This document shows, in pieces, positions 33,906 to 47,865 of a DNA stretch of 64,000 bases. Source of the stretch: Cardinalis cardinalis (Eukaryota; Chordata; Aves; Passeriformes; Cardinalidae); NCBI GenBank assembly GCA_014549065.1, contig JACDOX010000162.1, positions 1,182,524 to 1,246,523 on the forward strand. The letters are read 5' to 3'. Numbering within the stretch: position 1 is the first letter of the stretch; every line of letters begins with the position of its first letter. The notes under the pieces were generated by a model. That model saw only the letters and a list, made by a program, of their open reading frames with translations. It had not been told where the DNA came from and ran no database searches. Both the position numbers and the translations under genes were made by a program.

Positions 33906-34836
33906 TGAGATGCTCACTCCTCTCAGCGGGATGCAGGAGGTGCTGGAGTTTTGGGATGCTCACCCCTCTGGGTGGGATGCAGGAGATGCTGGAGTTTTGG
34001 GATGCTCACCCCTCTGGGTGGGATGCAGGAGATGCTGGAGTTTTGGGATGCTTGCCCCTCTCAGCAGGATGCAGGAAATGCTGGAGGTTTGGGATGCTCC
34101 CCCCTCTCAGCAGGATGCAGGAGATGCTGGAGGTTTGGGATGCTCACCCCTCTCAGCAGGATGCAGGAAATGCTGGAGGTTTGGGATGCTCCCCCCTCTC
34201 AGCAGGATGCAGGAGGTGCTGGAGTTTTGGGATGCTCCCCCCTCTCAGTGGGATGCAGGAGATGCTGGAGTTTTGAGATGCTCACTCCTCTCAGCAGGAT
34301 GCAGGAAATGCTGGAGTTTTTGGATGCTCACCCCTCTCAGCAGGATGCAGGAGGTGCTGGAGGTTTGGGATGCTCACCCCTCTCAATGGGATGCAGGAGA
34401 TGCTGGAGGTTTGGAATGCTCACCCCTCTCAGCAGGGTGCAGGAGGTGCTGGAGTTTTGGGATGCTCACCCCTCTCAGCAGGATGCAGGAGGTGCTGGAG
34501 NNNNNNNNNNNNNNNNNNNNNNNNNNNNNNNNNNNNNNNNNNNNNNNNNNNNNNNNNNNNNNNNNNNNNNNNNNNNNNNNNNNNNNNNNNNNNNNNNNNN
34601 NNNNNNNNNNNNNNNNNNNNNNNNNNNNNNNNNNNNNNNNNNNNNNNNNNNNNNNNNNNNNNNNNNNNNNNNNNNNNNNNNNNNNNNNNNNNNNNNNNNN
34701 NNNNNNNNNNNNNNNNNNNNNNNNNNNNNNNNNNNNCCCCTCTCAGCAGGATGCAGGAGATGCTGGGGTTTTGGGACGCTCACCCCTCTTGGTGGGATGC
34801 AGGAGATGCTGGAGTCTTGGGATGCTCACCCCTGTC
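33906..34836 (+). repeat. 47-bp minisatellite interrupted by assembly gap
   Basis: The unit starts GGGATGCTCACCCCTCTCAG and continues CAGGATGCAGGAGATGCTGGAGTTTTG. About 12-13 copies precede the gap and two follow it. Variants include AGTTTTG/AGGTTTG, GAGATG/GAAATG and CAGCAGG/TGGGTGG. The long frames here are repeat translations: a 47-bp period shifts frame each unit. Confidence 0.95.
34501..34736. other. assembly gap, 236 N, inside minisatellite
   Basis: The N run sits within the 47-bp array, so the true copy number is unknown. Confidence 0.99.
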
Positions 34837-37800
34837 TCCTGAAATGCCTGACTGGAATTTCTCTGGAATAAAACTGCAGAGGTTGAAGAGTGTTGGCCTG
34901 ACACAAAGGCATGTGTGGCCTTTTGGAAAGGCTGAGGCTTCCTGGACCCAGCCCAAGAGGTCATGGGCAGATGGGGGCAGATGATGCTCTCAGAGCTGTC
35001 TGTGGGCTGAAGGGTGGTGAGAGCACATCTCAGTCTCTCACTGCACGCACTGAGAGGCAGCAGGGGTCAGAGAAGCCCAGGCATCCTTCAGGCAGGTTTT
35101 CTGGGGAAGGACTTGGGGGCCTGTGGATTTCCACCATGGACCATTTGTGCTGCTGCTCAGCACTTGGCTGCCTGCCTCTGAGGGCTTTGTGATAAGACCC
35201 CGAGCAAAGNTCTAGCAGGTTTTTAATCAAATGTTTCCATTGGCTTTAATATGTGGTACCCATCAGATTAGGGTCACTCAGCAGAACTCCAGCCTTCCAC
35301 ACAGTGTCCCATTTATCCTTGTCCCTGCCATGTGCCCAGCTCTGCTCTGCTGACGTTGGTTCTGGTTGGGCAGTCCTGTTGTAGGGGTTTTTTTTTTTTG
35401 GATGGGGGAGTGGTGCAATTAGCCTGGTTGAAGCAACTAGGCCAAGGAATATCAAACAGTAAAATAAAGTCTTGATGACATATTTGAACTCTTGGAGACC
35501 ATGGGTTATCTGATCTGCAAGGTCACTGCTATTCTCTGGGAAAGTTTTAAAGAATCTGCTCCTGTTTCAAGCTTAAAGGGCCCTCCTTGCATTGTAGGAT
35601 GCAAGTATATGCAGTTGGTGAGTGTTTTAGGCTATTTAGGACCTGTGTTTTTATTTCCTTTTCTTTTAACTGCTCATCAAAAGCAAACGGTATAGAATTA
35701 GTTTTAATGAACAGAAGGAAAAANTGACTCCAGTAAGGTTCCCCCTGCTACCAGAACTGAATGAAATGCAGAAAGGAAAATAAGAATAATATGAAAATGA
35801 GAAACCTACAAAGAACTTTAAAAATTCCTTTTAATCATTTAAGCTGTCATCAGTAGCAGAAATAAGGAATTATATTTCAGACATGACTTATACCAGGCAT
35901 GCTTTAAAAAGAAAAAGGCAAATTGATAGTGCCTGAAGAGTCTGTGCCTGGGAATAAAAAAGTGCAGAATTAGGCCCTTGGAAGCCAAGTGCCTTTTCCA
36001 CCACTCAGTCTGCACAAGAAATGATGGCCCTTGATCTTTAGCAGCTCTAACAGATGGACTTGGGGAAGCNGGGGGAAAATAACATCAGCGACAGTTTTGT
36101 GTTTCTGTATTTCTGAAGAGTCAAAATGTTAGAAGCTATTCTATTACAAAGATTCATTATGGGCGTGATTGGCCTAACAGTGTTCTCCTGTAATACAGAT
36201 CATAAAGTCCCGTCAGAACGGAATCAAATGCTAAAAATGTTGCATAATAACTTTCACAGACCATTAAGCTTTAAGGCTACAGCGTGGGAGTTTGTTACAA
36301 AGAGACCCTCTTAGAGCAGCAGATACTTTAAGCGAGAGGTATTTCCCACCCCGGGCTTTATTTGCTGCCAAGTCTGATTTCTGGCTGTGTTTATGTTCCT
36401 GCACNGGGGCTGGCTTAGCTTGGCAGTGGGGTTGCTGCAGTGGCACAAGCAGAGCTGCAGGAAGGGATTGGGCAGGCTGTTATTTTCCTTTCATGGGAAG
36501 CTGAATATGTGAACTGCTGGCCATTTCATCCTTGCTGGCTGTGGCAAAGCATCCCCCCTCTGTTTCCCCCCTGTTATAGCAACAGCATTATTCAGCAGAA
36601 TGAGGTTCCCCGTGTCTTTCATGCCACTCTCGNTGCTTTTGGGAACAAGGATAATGCACTCCCTTGCCTCAGGGATTATGGATTCAGTGTCCTTAAGGAA
36701 CATGCAGTTTATCTACAAAGCAATGTGCCATAAAAATCCCTTATCACCCGGTANGAGTGTGGATTCAGATCCATCTGCTTGGCTCTCTGTAGGTATTGGG
36801 GTTCACAGAAGGGATCCTATTGCCTTGCCACTGTCTCCTTGGGCTGGTTTTGCCCTGGTCTAATCCCNTGAAGCTGCTTCTGACTCAGGTGGGAAACGAT
36901 TCAGTGCATGGACTTGATGAAGTTACAGTGATAGAAAAATGTGAGCTGCAGTCTCTGGTGGGGAAAATCTTTCATTTTGCATNGATAAAAAGTTTATGGT
37001 TCATCACTGGCTTGATTACATTACCCTTTAATTAGGCTTGTAACTGCTGAAGAGTGGGGACTTTGCTATCTCCTGATCATGGCTCTGCTGGTGTGATTTT
37101 ATGGACCCATAGGATCATTTAGGCTGGAAAAATCATCAAGTCCAACTGTTAAAAAAGGTCTTGCAGTGATTTCTCCTTACTGTAAGACTTCCCAGGAATT
37201 TAAGTGATATTACTCCCTGNTGATGCTTCCCCAGTTGGAACGACCTCAGTGGAAAGCAAAAAATGCAGGTGAAAGAATGTGCTGGTTTGAAATCTTGGGA
37301 TTTTCTTCCACAGAAAACTGCTGAGTCCAAGGATCCACAGCCCAGGCAGNTTATGGTAAACTTCCTCACACAAGATCCCACTGCACCTCACAAACTCACC
37401 AAAAACACCACCTCAGGCTGTGTGGATCAGGACGGTTTCACCCTGAGCCACAGGAGCCAGCTCCACCTCTGGTGAGACGTGTCCTAGGAAGGTCAATACA
37501 CACAATGGCAAAGGGAGAAGTTTAGTTCNGAGCATGGGAACCCAAGGAAAGGTGGGTGCTGTGCTTCAGGAGGGCTCCTCCCAGAGCTGCAGCTTCTCCT
37601 GAGGAGGGCTTGGTGGCTGGGCTCAGCCAGGGATGGCCGTGGGACAGGGAGNTGGAAAGGGAACAAACCCCCTCAGGTGCCATCACAGTGCCTCAGCCCA
37701 CCTAGAAACCCAAACTTCACCCACTTCCACAAGTCACTCACTGCCTGGAGGGACAATCAGTCCCCAGCCAGGACAGACTGAGACCTTTGATGGTATCAGC

Positions 37801-38598
37801 CTGAAGATAAGGAGGACAAGACAGATGTTGGTTTCACTGCTTGTCTTGCAGGCAGCCCCTGAGACACCCACCCTTTTACAAGCCACCAAGTCACCCTGGG
37901 CAAAAGTCACTGCTGAGATTCACCCACTGGAAAGGCAGGAGTTGGAGGAGGGCAGGGATCAGGGCCCAGCTCTGTCCCCCTCTCTGAGCTCAGCATTTTG
38001 TGGGGCTCTTTCAGAGAGCNCTGCCAAACTCCCAGTGCTCGCTCCAGTGGAGCTGGCTGGAAACGTGGCCACAAACAGCTCTCTTCTGCTCCAGTGCATC
38101 TTCTTAGCAGGAAAACCAGATTCTCAGCTCAGGCTGGATATCTTCTTTCCTTCTCTTCTGACAGAGCAGTATTAGAAACCCTCTCTGCCACCTTTGCTCC
38201 CCAGCTCAGGGAGCCCAACCAGCTCAGGGCCCTGGCTCCATTCGTGGTGTGGTTATCTCATATGTCTGGCTCAGCTGATCAGGAGAAAGATGCAATTACA
38301 CCCAGATATGCAATTTTGGACTGGTTTAAATGATATCACACAATAATAGTAACGATAATGATGATAATACCTTATGCCATGTGTGAGGAAAAATTAGCTA
38401 TTGTCTCAGAAGGCGGCTGACAAGCAGCACAATGCAGTGTTACGTACTCAGGAGGGAGAACACAAGTTGCTTCACTCATTTTCATCCCAGCCTAGGGCTT
38501 AAATCCGGGAGGCAGAGCCATCTGCATGAGAAATGTGGCACGAAGCACCGGGCTGGGCTGATAGGAGCTGCAGGCTCCCGCACAGCCCGCACCAGCAC
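34837..38598. other. intergenic region
   Basis: No gene was recognised. It contains the CR1 fragment near 37.1 kb. The stretch about 36125-36400 is complex, non-repetitive sequence that could be a conserved noncoding element, untested. Confidence 0.55.
37106..37160 (-). mobile_element. CR1 LINE 3'-end fragment
   Basis: The plus strand reads CATAGGATCATTTAGGCTGG, then AAAAATCATCAAGTCCAAC. This is the reverse complement of the avian CR1 3' end, whose familiar antisense form is ATAGAATCATTTAGGTTGG...ATCATCAAGTCCAACC. The insertion is therefore on the minus strand with its 3' end near 37106. It is heavily truncated and carries an internal deletion. Confidence 0.75.
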
Positions 38599-38793
38599 GA
38601 TAGCACTGTCAGATGGAAAGGGCTGATACACAGCCTGGATAGCACTGTCAGATGGAAAGGGCTGANACACAGCCTGGATAGCACTGTCAGATGGAAAGGG
38701 NTGANACACAGCCTGGATAGCACTGTCAGATGGAAAGGGCTGATACACAGCCTGGATAGCACTGTCAGATGGAAAGGGNTGANACACAGCCTG
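38599..38793 (+). repeat. 39-bp tandem repeat, five exact-length copies
   Basis: The unit GATAGCACTGTCAGATGGAA plus AGGGCTGATACACAGCCTG is repeated at 38599, 38638, 38677, 38716 and 38755. N bases recur at the same two unit positions (AGGGNT and GANACAC), which suggests two sequence variants merged in the assembly. The period is a multiple of three, but no convincing gene surrounds it. Confidence 0.95.
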
Positions 38794-41039
38794 GTGCAGC
38801 CCTGCAGCCTCAGCTGAGGATCTNTGCAATGGTTTCCCGCATCACTTAACAGCTTGTTTAACCTATCATGATTAACCAGCAGGCTCCACAGGAATTTCCC
38901 ACAATCAGTAAAAATGCAGCAGGAGGCCTGAAGGACCACAGTGCAGGGCAAACACAAGGATGGACCCTCAGTGCCTGCTCATGCCTCTCCTGAAAAGTAC
39001 CCACAGCTATCTGGGTTCCAAAGTGCTGTAAATTCATTGCCAATATTTTAGTTTCGGTCCTTTCCACAGCTTAGGAAAAGCAGCAGAAATCTTGATAGTT
39101 GAAGTCCCATTATGTGTATAGCTTTGCAAAGCCACAGTTTTTTCTCTTTCCACAAATAATCAGTTATCTCTCTGTGATTCTCAGAAAAAGACTTGATCAT
39201 GAAGTGATTGCAGCGAGGTCTTTTACTTGAGTCTGAAGAGACTTCTGTAAAATGTGACAGATAATGCCTCACCTGGTATGCCAACTTACTTTGCATTAAG
39301 CTCACCTGGAGAAAGACAGCATGCTGGTTTNATGGTGCTTTTCACCTCCTTTTTGCCACACACCTTTGCCTGTTTACTCCTTTGCAAAGTTTGGCAGTTG
39401 GTAATGGATTTGCCAACCGTGCAAGCTAGAAGGTTTCCATCTGTTCTTACAACCATTGGTTTCTTCTCATTCTAATTGCAAACCGCTTTCTTTATAATGA
39501 AAATTTTAAATTTCCATGAATAGCCATCCTGAAGNCTAAGTGAACACCAGACAGAAGTACAAAACTAAAAAACAGCGAGGAAGTACAATGTGCAGAAATA
39601 ACCCAAATGCAGAGCTCGTGTTCTTTCAGGAGGAGCTGAGCACCCCTGAGAGCTGCTTGCATTGACACAGCTGAGCAGTGGAGGTGCAGAAGCATCCTAC
39701 AAGGCCTCTTTGAAACAGCCCCTGTCAAGCCTGCTTTCTTAGATCAAAGTCCAAAGCTTCACTTTATCAAGCCACAAACCTTCAGTCGCAGAGATGCAGG
39801 AAGGAAGGGCTGGCAGATGAAGGTGACAGATAGTACAAGTGCTTCTTAGATGAGAATTCTNGTTACTTAGTTCAGCTTAAATGTTGCCTTTCCATAACTT
39901 AACTCCTGGAAACCCAAAAATATTATTCCTCCCAGGGAGCTGGCGCAGGGTACGTCAGCAGTGATGTAATATTGACAGACAAACACAGCAATTGTGCTCA
40001 CAAACGCTCTCCTTGCAGAGCAAAGAGCATTGGGGCAGCACATGCCTGCTGCCAGCATGGCAGCCTGCAGTGCACTCAGTGCCTTGGATGCATTGGGAAC
40101 ACAAACAAAAATGGATTAGCTAACAACCCAAGTTGTGTTTGTCTTGCTTGACAGGGCTCGCTCGACAGTGAGTCACTTTCTGATCTGATGGTGCTGCCGT
40201 CCCGGGGATGTGGGCAGGGCTGCTGCCCAGAGGAGCACTTCAGCAGCCCCAGAGCTGCAGGGCCAGGAGGGCTGGCCTGTCCCGGTGTGATCCCCGTCCC
40301 CAGGAGAGGCCAGGCAACATTCCCCGAGCTGGGAATGCCAGGGGCTTGGCCTGCNGGGGTATGCACAGCTCTCGTGGGGCTTTGGTGGGAGCAGAGCTGG
40401 TTTTCCAGCAGGATCNCAGCTGAGGGCCTGGCACAGCTTCCTCCTGATGCTGTGCCCGTGCTCTGCTGGCTGCAGCATCCCTCACCGCCAGTCTTGGGCG
40501 GGAAGAGCCCAATCCTTGCTCTGCCGACCCCGGGAGCGCTGGGATGAAGGCGAAGGTCACCTTCAGCCCCTTTTCTGAGCCCTGCCTTGGTCTGCCCGGA
40601 GGTGAGCGCCTCCCAAATGCCAGCACAGGGCTCTACAGCAGCATCACCAGAGCTCGGGACATGCCAGGATCCCAAGGATTTTTCCAGGAGCCTGGCTGGT
40701 TTTGCTGGCCACACTTTGCTCCACCCACCCCTGCATTTCTTAGGGATCTATTTGTGGGTAATCAATGGGGATGTGCAGCAAAGTGTATGTCCCAGCATCG
40801 CTGCTTTGAGGATTAAAAGCGGCCCGCGTTCATAATGAGAGTAATTAACCTGTTTGAAAATAGTTGTCAATTTAATGTTGAATAAGGAAGCTTTGCGCTG
40901 AGGTCATTGGGGTTCCAGGTGAAAACGTGCTATGGAAGACAAATACTCAAAGCAAGAATGGGCATGAATGTGATTTGGCTTGGTTCTGATCAAGTTTACA
41001 TTTGTTTAAAGGCCCAGCCCAAAGCCTGTGAAAGTCATT

Positions 41040-41110
41040 TGGAATAAATCAGCTGGAGTCGATGGGATTACCCTACTGTCAGCCCGGTATGGGTGAGATC
41101 AAACCCCAGA
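41040..41110. mobile_element. decayed ancient amniote repeat remnant
   Basis: AATAAATCAGCTGGAGTCGA followed by TGGGATTACCCTACTGTCAG and GGGTGAGATCA resembles the AAATCAG...GTCAATGG...GAGATCAGAA pattern of old CR1/L3-like repeats. Family uncertain. Confidence 0.4.
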
Positions 41111-44100
41111 TCATTATCTCTTTGTGGTTTTCCTTTCCGCACGCTGCGAGGGAGTCGGTGCGAGAAGCCATTGATTGTTTTGTAAAGCATCCCTTGGATG
41201 CAGGGGGGTCCGCCTGCCNGGAGGATATGGCCCATAAAGGCAGCGGCACGGCGAGGATTCCTCCCTCTGGATGCGCTGCATCTGCTGGGCTTTGCTGCCA
41301 GGGGACATCAGAGCTAACAGAGAGCTCGGCCAGGAGGCAAAACGCAGCACGGAAGGATGAGTTAAAGCGCCGCATTCTTCAGGAGAACGCTGGTGGGTGA
41401 CACTGGTCCCTGGGCACCTCGGTGTCCTGCTCTTGCCTCAGAACCAATTCCTGAATTTCTCTTTAAAGCGATGCTTTCGTGGGGANCGAGTCCATGGAAA
41501 TACTGAACACCGGTGAGCCAGGGGAAGGGAAGGATGCAAACCTGCCGTTTTCCCATGGCCNGAAAATGACTCCCTCCCTGGCTTAGGGCAGCCACAGGTA
41601 TGCTGTTAATTTTCAGTCCTCTTGCCAGAAGGCTATAAAATGTCTTTTCATCTTATGTTACATAAGTATCCAACAAATAAGAAGACTGTTATTACAAAGG
41701 CAACCGCACCGAAAAAAAGGTTTCATTTACCCTGCATTAAAGACTTCTGATGTCTCTGTGGAACTTGCAGGTTGCTGAACAATGTTGGAGTGGAAAATCC
41801 ATTGGATTTTTTTTTTTTTTTCCCAAAAAGGAAGCAAGTCTGATGCAACATCAAATTGGAACGCTGAGAGGAACCAACGGTGTGATAAATCTACTGTTAA
41901 TCATGGTGATAATTTGCTCTGGAAGATGATGAGCTTCTATATTGTTTCAGCTTAACAGGCAGCTAATGACAACAGTGCTAATATCAAGCAGTCTCTGATT
42001 AAACATTTCAGTGATCCTTCTGAACTAGACAGAAAAGTTCGATGCATGTCAGGAGTGAAAACTGAGCACACCTTAAGGCACAAAACCACAGCTGAGTCTG
42101 ATGATGCTCAGGACTCCAGAGAAAGTGCTCAGCAGCCACAGGAAAGGTCTTCAAAATCCTTGTGCTTCTTGTCATCANGGAAATCATTCTGCTTGGCCTC
42201 ACTGGGTGCTGAATGCTTTGCACTTTGACCCGATTTTCTCGGGGATAATAAATGAAGTGTGGTTTTGTGCCAGTGGGGCAGACAGAGGGACAGGGAGGTA
42301 AGGCACAGCCTCTGTGGGGGTGAGTGAGCACACATCCAACATACCTTCCAGCAACTCAGGCATTCTTCCTGAAGTTGTTTGGTTGTGTTGTACNCTTCCA
42401 CAGATTGACTAGCATCAGGTATATTTGAAATATGTTCTAAGTCTGTTAACTTGCAGGCAGTAGAGCATCCTCACCTGCTCATTTCACAGGGGGAAAAAAA
42501 ACCCAAAAGCCCCAAACAATAGAAAGGTCCNTGTGTGTGTTGACATCCTGCTTGTGAACCAATATTTTCCCAAGCAATAGGCTTGGAGAGACAGGCCAAT
42601 CAATGGATATGAACTGGTTTACACTGAGCTAAAATTAGACCCAGTATCCTGATGGAAGTTATTACAATTAGCTACACAAACACACAAGCTCAGGTAATTA
42701 ATTTTGTAGTACCATGGTGCCTAGAGGTCACACCTGAGACTGAGAGACATCTATGCTAAGCACTGAAAATACATCCAGCCAGATACAGCCCTGATCCTGG
42801 GCAGCTTGCTGCTCATATAGACAAAAGGAACAAAGGACTGGGGACAGAAATCATTCTTTATTGCCTCCATGTCAGAAAAACTGGCCCAGAAAAATTGAAT
42901 TGTCTTGCCCAACACTGTATAAGAATTATCTGGCAGGGATGAGAAGCAAATGGGGAACATCAGTATCCACTTCATGGGTCTGCCCGCCCTTTCTCTAGCA
43001 TAAACTCTTTTTTTTTTTTTTTTTTTTTTTTTAAATCCAGGAGGCTGCTCAGGCATAAGACAGTTCTGGACTCCTGTTTCTTTACATTCCATTACTACTC
43101 TTTTCAAGCACAACAGGAGCTTTTGGTTTCTGAGGTCTTTGATGAGCCTGTGTCCTGTCCACCTCACCAGAGCAAAACACACCTCTGCTCCCTATTAAAA
43201 TTATGTTTCTTCAGCAGAATGTCAAGGCCTCAAGTGCACAAATCCATGATCTGCCACATCTCTGCTGACTGCTTTCACTTGGTTCAAGAGNTCCTGCATA
43301 TTCCTCCTTAAACCCAGGAGTCCAGCTTTGCCTCCTTTGTGTACACTTGGAAATCAGCTCTGTAGAGAAATCTTGGCAAATCTCACTGCAAGGGGAGCAA
43401 AGGCANCTTGTAAATCTTATAGTGGCATCTTCAGGTGTTACAGACCTTTGGCCTTTCTCCCTCTACTGTCTCTCAACCTTGGTTCTCTTAAAATCAATGA
43501 TAAAATGGTGATGGCTTTAATTTAATATAGAATTTCATCTTCTTCTTCAGAAAAGCAGTGCATGGTTCTCANAGTTTCTTTCCCCCTTTTTCTGCAGAGA
43601 ACAAACCTGAGAAGAAAGCTGGAAATCTGAGGTTTCAAAAAGTACTATTCTTTAACCTCAGATTTGTGTTCCAGGCTTTGATAGATTCATTTTGCAGTCA
43701 ATCAATTATCATTTTGGTCTGAGGAGGTTTGAAAAACTGGCTTGAAATAAATAGTCTGTTCTTCTTGTAATCTTAACTGTGGAGGTATTTGTAGTGATTC
43801 TGTAATGAAGAGTTCTGTTTCCAGCAGTTTAGCTATAAAATATGACTTCATGTGAATCATTGAGTCCATCTGGAACTNCAACAAGTCAATGTCCGTGCCA
43901 TCTTCCTGGCCATAAAATTATTTTCTGCCACTTTGCCAGGCTGAAAGCTCTAGGAAAGGTCCAGTTGACAAATTGCAGAACAGTGCATCAAACAATATTT
44001 TTTTTCCCAGATAGTCACATGTCTGGAACAAAATTTTCCTTTGGGTAGTGTGGATATATATTTGAATGCATGCTTATTTCCTAACTCTGGAAGATTTATT

Positions 44101-45954
44101 TACCTGAAATCCTGCAGCTGTAAGAACCATATTGTGAACTGAAGACAAAGGTGGCTGAGAGAGTGAAGGAAAAACCAGTCCTCTGAAGCAAGAACGAGGT
44201 TTCCAACCNTGGAAAAGCCTTTAGAGACACAAGTGAGGTTTTGATCCCTGGCCCCAGTGTCATCCATCCTGGAAACCCTTCTGGTTTTGTCCTCTCAGAC
44301 AGGTCAGTGAGAGCGAGGTGGGAAATTGCGGTTTCAAAAGAGGCGCCCACCACACAACGCTTTCAGCAAAACAGCCTGTGATTGCAAAGGGAAATCTAAT
44401 CCTGGTTCTGGAGCCCTTGAAAATTCCTTCAGGTCCCAGCACCTCTGCCTGTGCCAGTGGTTTGGTGCTCAGACCTGGAGCATGCAGCTGCCCACGATAA
44501 CCCTACAGCCAGGGCGCCACAGCAGAGAGCCATGAATGAGAGATACTTTCCATTCCCAGCCCCGTGTCGTATGAATGGAAATTATGCAACTTGCTCAGGC
44601 TGGTGCAGTGTGGGGCTGTGCATTTGAGCAGGANCACAGGAGCTGTTTTCTGCTTCCTGTGTTTGAGAGCAGTGCAAGCACCATCCGGGGCCTTCTGCAG
44701 CGCTGCTCGCCGAGACGCTCTTTCTTTAGGAAAGCAATTGGGGAAGAACAACAAAGAATTCTCCCTTGTAGAAAAGGTTGTGGTTGCCTTGCCAGCTCTC
44801 AAAATTAAAACTATGTTCCAGTCAAAAATGCCTATTCAGGCTGACATCAAAGAGAAAAATGCGAGCAGGTCAGGGAGTTTAATTTCCATGGCACTGGCGT
44901 TTGTGATTCACATGTCAGGCGCAGTAATGACTTACATGCCCATTGGCAATAATGGAGCAGAGGGCCAGCACAAAGGGACACAAAGGGAAAGGATCCCGAG
45001 GTAGCAGGGACAGGAANGAGCCCCTTGAAGTCGGGTGGTGTCACTGGGAGCACGGGCTGCTGGTCCCTCTCACAGTTTCCATCAATGACAACCTTGTGGA
45101 GCCCCCTGGCCTGGGTTCAGGCTTTTGGGAGTGATGCTCANGGGGCGCCTGATGCCAGAGGGCTCCTTTTCATTGTGGAGAGATCAGGTCCTTTTAAATG
45201 CCCTGAACCTAGTGGGTGAATCCCANAAATCTGGGTCTCAGGGCATGTTTCCTGAATCCTTTGGGGTGTGGTCTCATACCAACTTTGTAACTCCTCAAAA
45301 TCTCCGGTCCAGGTGAAGGGCTGTGTCATGAGATTTGAAAGCAGGAGGTGTGTAAACCTTTTAACAGTGTCTGTATATTCTCCTACTACTCCTTATTTGC
45401 TTTTCTCATGGGACGATCCAAGTAGGCATTACACACTGTTGATAAATAGATTTTCAGCCCATTTCATTTAACCATTACTGCATTTCCATATCAAAGATTT
45501 TACACTTGGCATGCCCGAGCCTATTTTATTTGTAATCTATTCTCAAATGAGGAGTTTGGAATGTTTTTTTTTTTTTCATTCTGTGTTTCATCTGCAATGT
45601 ATTGCCCTCATGTTATTTTTTTTAAGATGAGATCTTACACACTACCACAAGTCATTGTACAACTCATTGGCTCTTATTTATTCTGGCCTCCTAATCTAAC
45701 ACCATTTCTGTGTTGAAACTTGTTGCTATTTTTTTTCCAAGGATACACCATAGGATACACCAAGCATGTGCTCTATATCAAAGTGCAAATATAAACTGGT
45801 TGATAGTCTCTAGTCACACCCTGGATAGGTGTGGCATTTGGGAATTTTTCACTTGCTGGCTGGAGATCAGAATGTGCTTAACATGGCTCCACACACAGGA
45901 TCTTGGCTGGGAGAGAACTGGTTGGGGCTTTTGGGGGTTTGGGTTTTGGGGTGG

Positions 45955-46022
45955 CGCTTTTTGTTTTGTTTTGTTTTGTTTTTTTGGGTTTTTTGGGTTT
46001 TTTTTGTGTGTGTATGTTGTTT
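45955..46022 (+). repeat. G/T-rich low-complexity tract
   Basis: TTTTG units followed by T runs separated by GGG and a short TGTGTG end. Confidence 0.85.
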
Positions 46023-47792
46023 GAAGGGTTGGGAGCTAAACAGTTGTACTGTTTCCAGAAACAGATTTTTACATGTTTGGCTATATTTAGAGCTGCAATT
46101 GGGAGATTTGAGGGTATGATAACCCAGTGCCTCACTGTCTTTCCTCTTCTCTATCACTTTGTGATGGACAGGCTTGATTCTGGAGTCAGCCTAAGGCATG
46201 GTGCAGGGCTGCACCACTCCAAGAGAAACTCCAAGGAGGAAGTATGACTCAGAGAGCTGCAATTCCTTCCACAGTTCCTCCTTGTTCCAGCCAGGGAAGT
46301 AAGTTACTTCGGTGTTTGAGCTGCTGGACTGAAGCTTGCTTCTCCCCTGGTGCTCACAAGCCTCAGCTTGCAGGACGGAAAGAAGAGGGATAAAAACCAG
46401 AAANACTAATTGGGGCATTCCTGGTGAAAATGTTCAAAATCAGCATTTCCTCACTGGTAGTGCAGCTCTGAGGCCTGAGGACATCCACTGATGCAGGATC
46501 TGTTTGCAAATGGTGCACGTGACTCTTTCACCTGCCTGACATTCTGCTCAGCATCAACGTGCTCTGGAGAAAAACATAATAATAACAACAATCATAAAAG
46601 TCACAGCCTGTTTTTGAATGTGCTTCTNCATGGATGGCAGAAATGCTGTGCTATGGAGAGAATCTTCAACTGAGCACTATTTTAAAAGAATTTTTAATGT
46701 GGCAGTAAAATACTGTGGTAACTGAGACAGTGTCAACGGAGAGCACAGGCCGAATGCTGCAAGATAAAAGGGGCCAGGAAAACAAGAGAGAAATGTATCC
46801 ATATGCACAACAGCTAGATGATCCAGTTAGGAATAAGACCTTGTTATTAAACCCTGTAGGATTACCAGGGATAAGTTTTCAGGAAGCATTTTGCAGTTAA
46901 AAAAACCCCAAAACCAACAACAAAAAAACAANGAAGCAAAACCAGGAGCAAGAATTGACTTCAGAAAACAGATCTGGCCCTCATGTGGTGTTCAGCAGCA
47001 CAGATACACACTTCCTGCCTGAGTTATATCAGTTTCAAAAATAGCCTGTGAAAGAAGATTCAGGCTATTGGAGCAACTTCTGCTTTCAGCAAAGTGGATT
47101 GAAGCATGGAGCTGAATTTATACCTCCATGTGTGATTTGAGGTACCCACATGGATANAGCTCATCCTTCTGCTGTGAGCTCTGAATGGCATCAGTGCTAA
47201 TTCACCTGGGCACCTGACAGAGATCTCCAGAGAGATATAGAAAGAGAAACACCATTCACTTGAGCTGGTCTTTATTCCTACACCGAAAATAAAAGATGTA
47301 AAGGAAGCCTGCAGTTCAAACGTGCAAAAAGTTGCTTTTGTTTTGTGTCGGTTTATTCAGATATTTTAAACAGGCTTAGTTAAAATAATCAGTTGAGCCT
47401 TTCTGACAGCTTTGTAAGAAAGCCTTATGTGGCTAATTCTTAAATATCATCAGACAGCAGGCTAATTGTGTCCTGGTGCACATTGCTGCCCCAGGTTGCA
47501 GATAACTTCCTGTGTTGAAGCGATGACCTGAGAGCGATATCCTCGTGGACAAGGAAATATCACCTTCCAGTCCTGCTGGCTCTCAGACTAATCTGTGAGA
47601 ACCCCCTCAGCTGTCTGCCTGTGCTCAGCCAAGTTATTAGGCACATTCAGGATGCATTAAGCTCAGACAACTTCTAAACTACTGGGTGGGTTTGAGTTCA
47701 NACAGCCAGCTGATTTAGCCATACCTCTGGTGCTAACAAAAATGGAATATACTGGACCTGCCAGGACTGTTGACGGTGTAGGTATGCAATAA

Positions 47793-47865
47793 ATGTGCTT
47801 GGATGTGTTTAATCATACAGATATGATTAAACATGTGCTTGGATGTGTTTAATCATACAGATATG
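47793..47865 (+). repeat. 33-bp direct duplication, period 40
   Basis: ATGTGCTTGGATGTGTTTAA plus TCATACAGATATG occurs at 47793-47825 and again, identical, at 47833-47865. The spacer ATTAAAC is short. Identity implies a recent duplication or an assembly error. Confidence 0.92.

Noticed and set aside
33905..34984. several 120-310-residue frames rich in WDAGDAG/CRRCW
   Set aside because: They are translations of the 47-bp minisatellite and the N gap in all three frames, which shows there is no coding frame.
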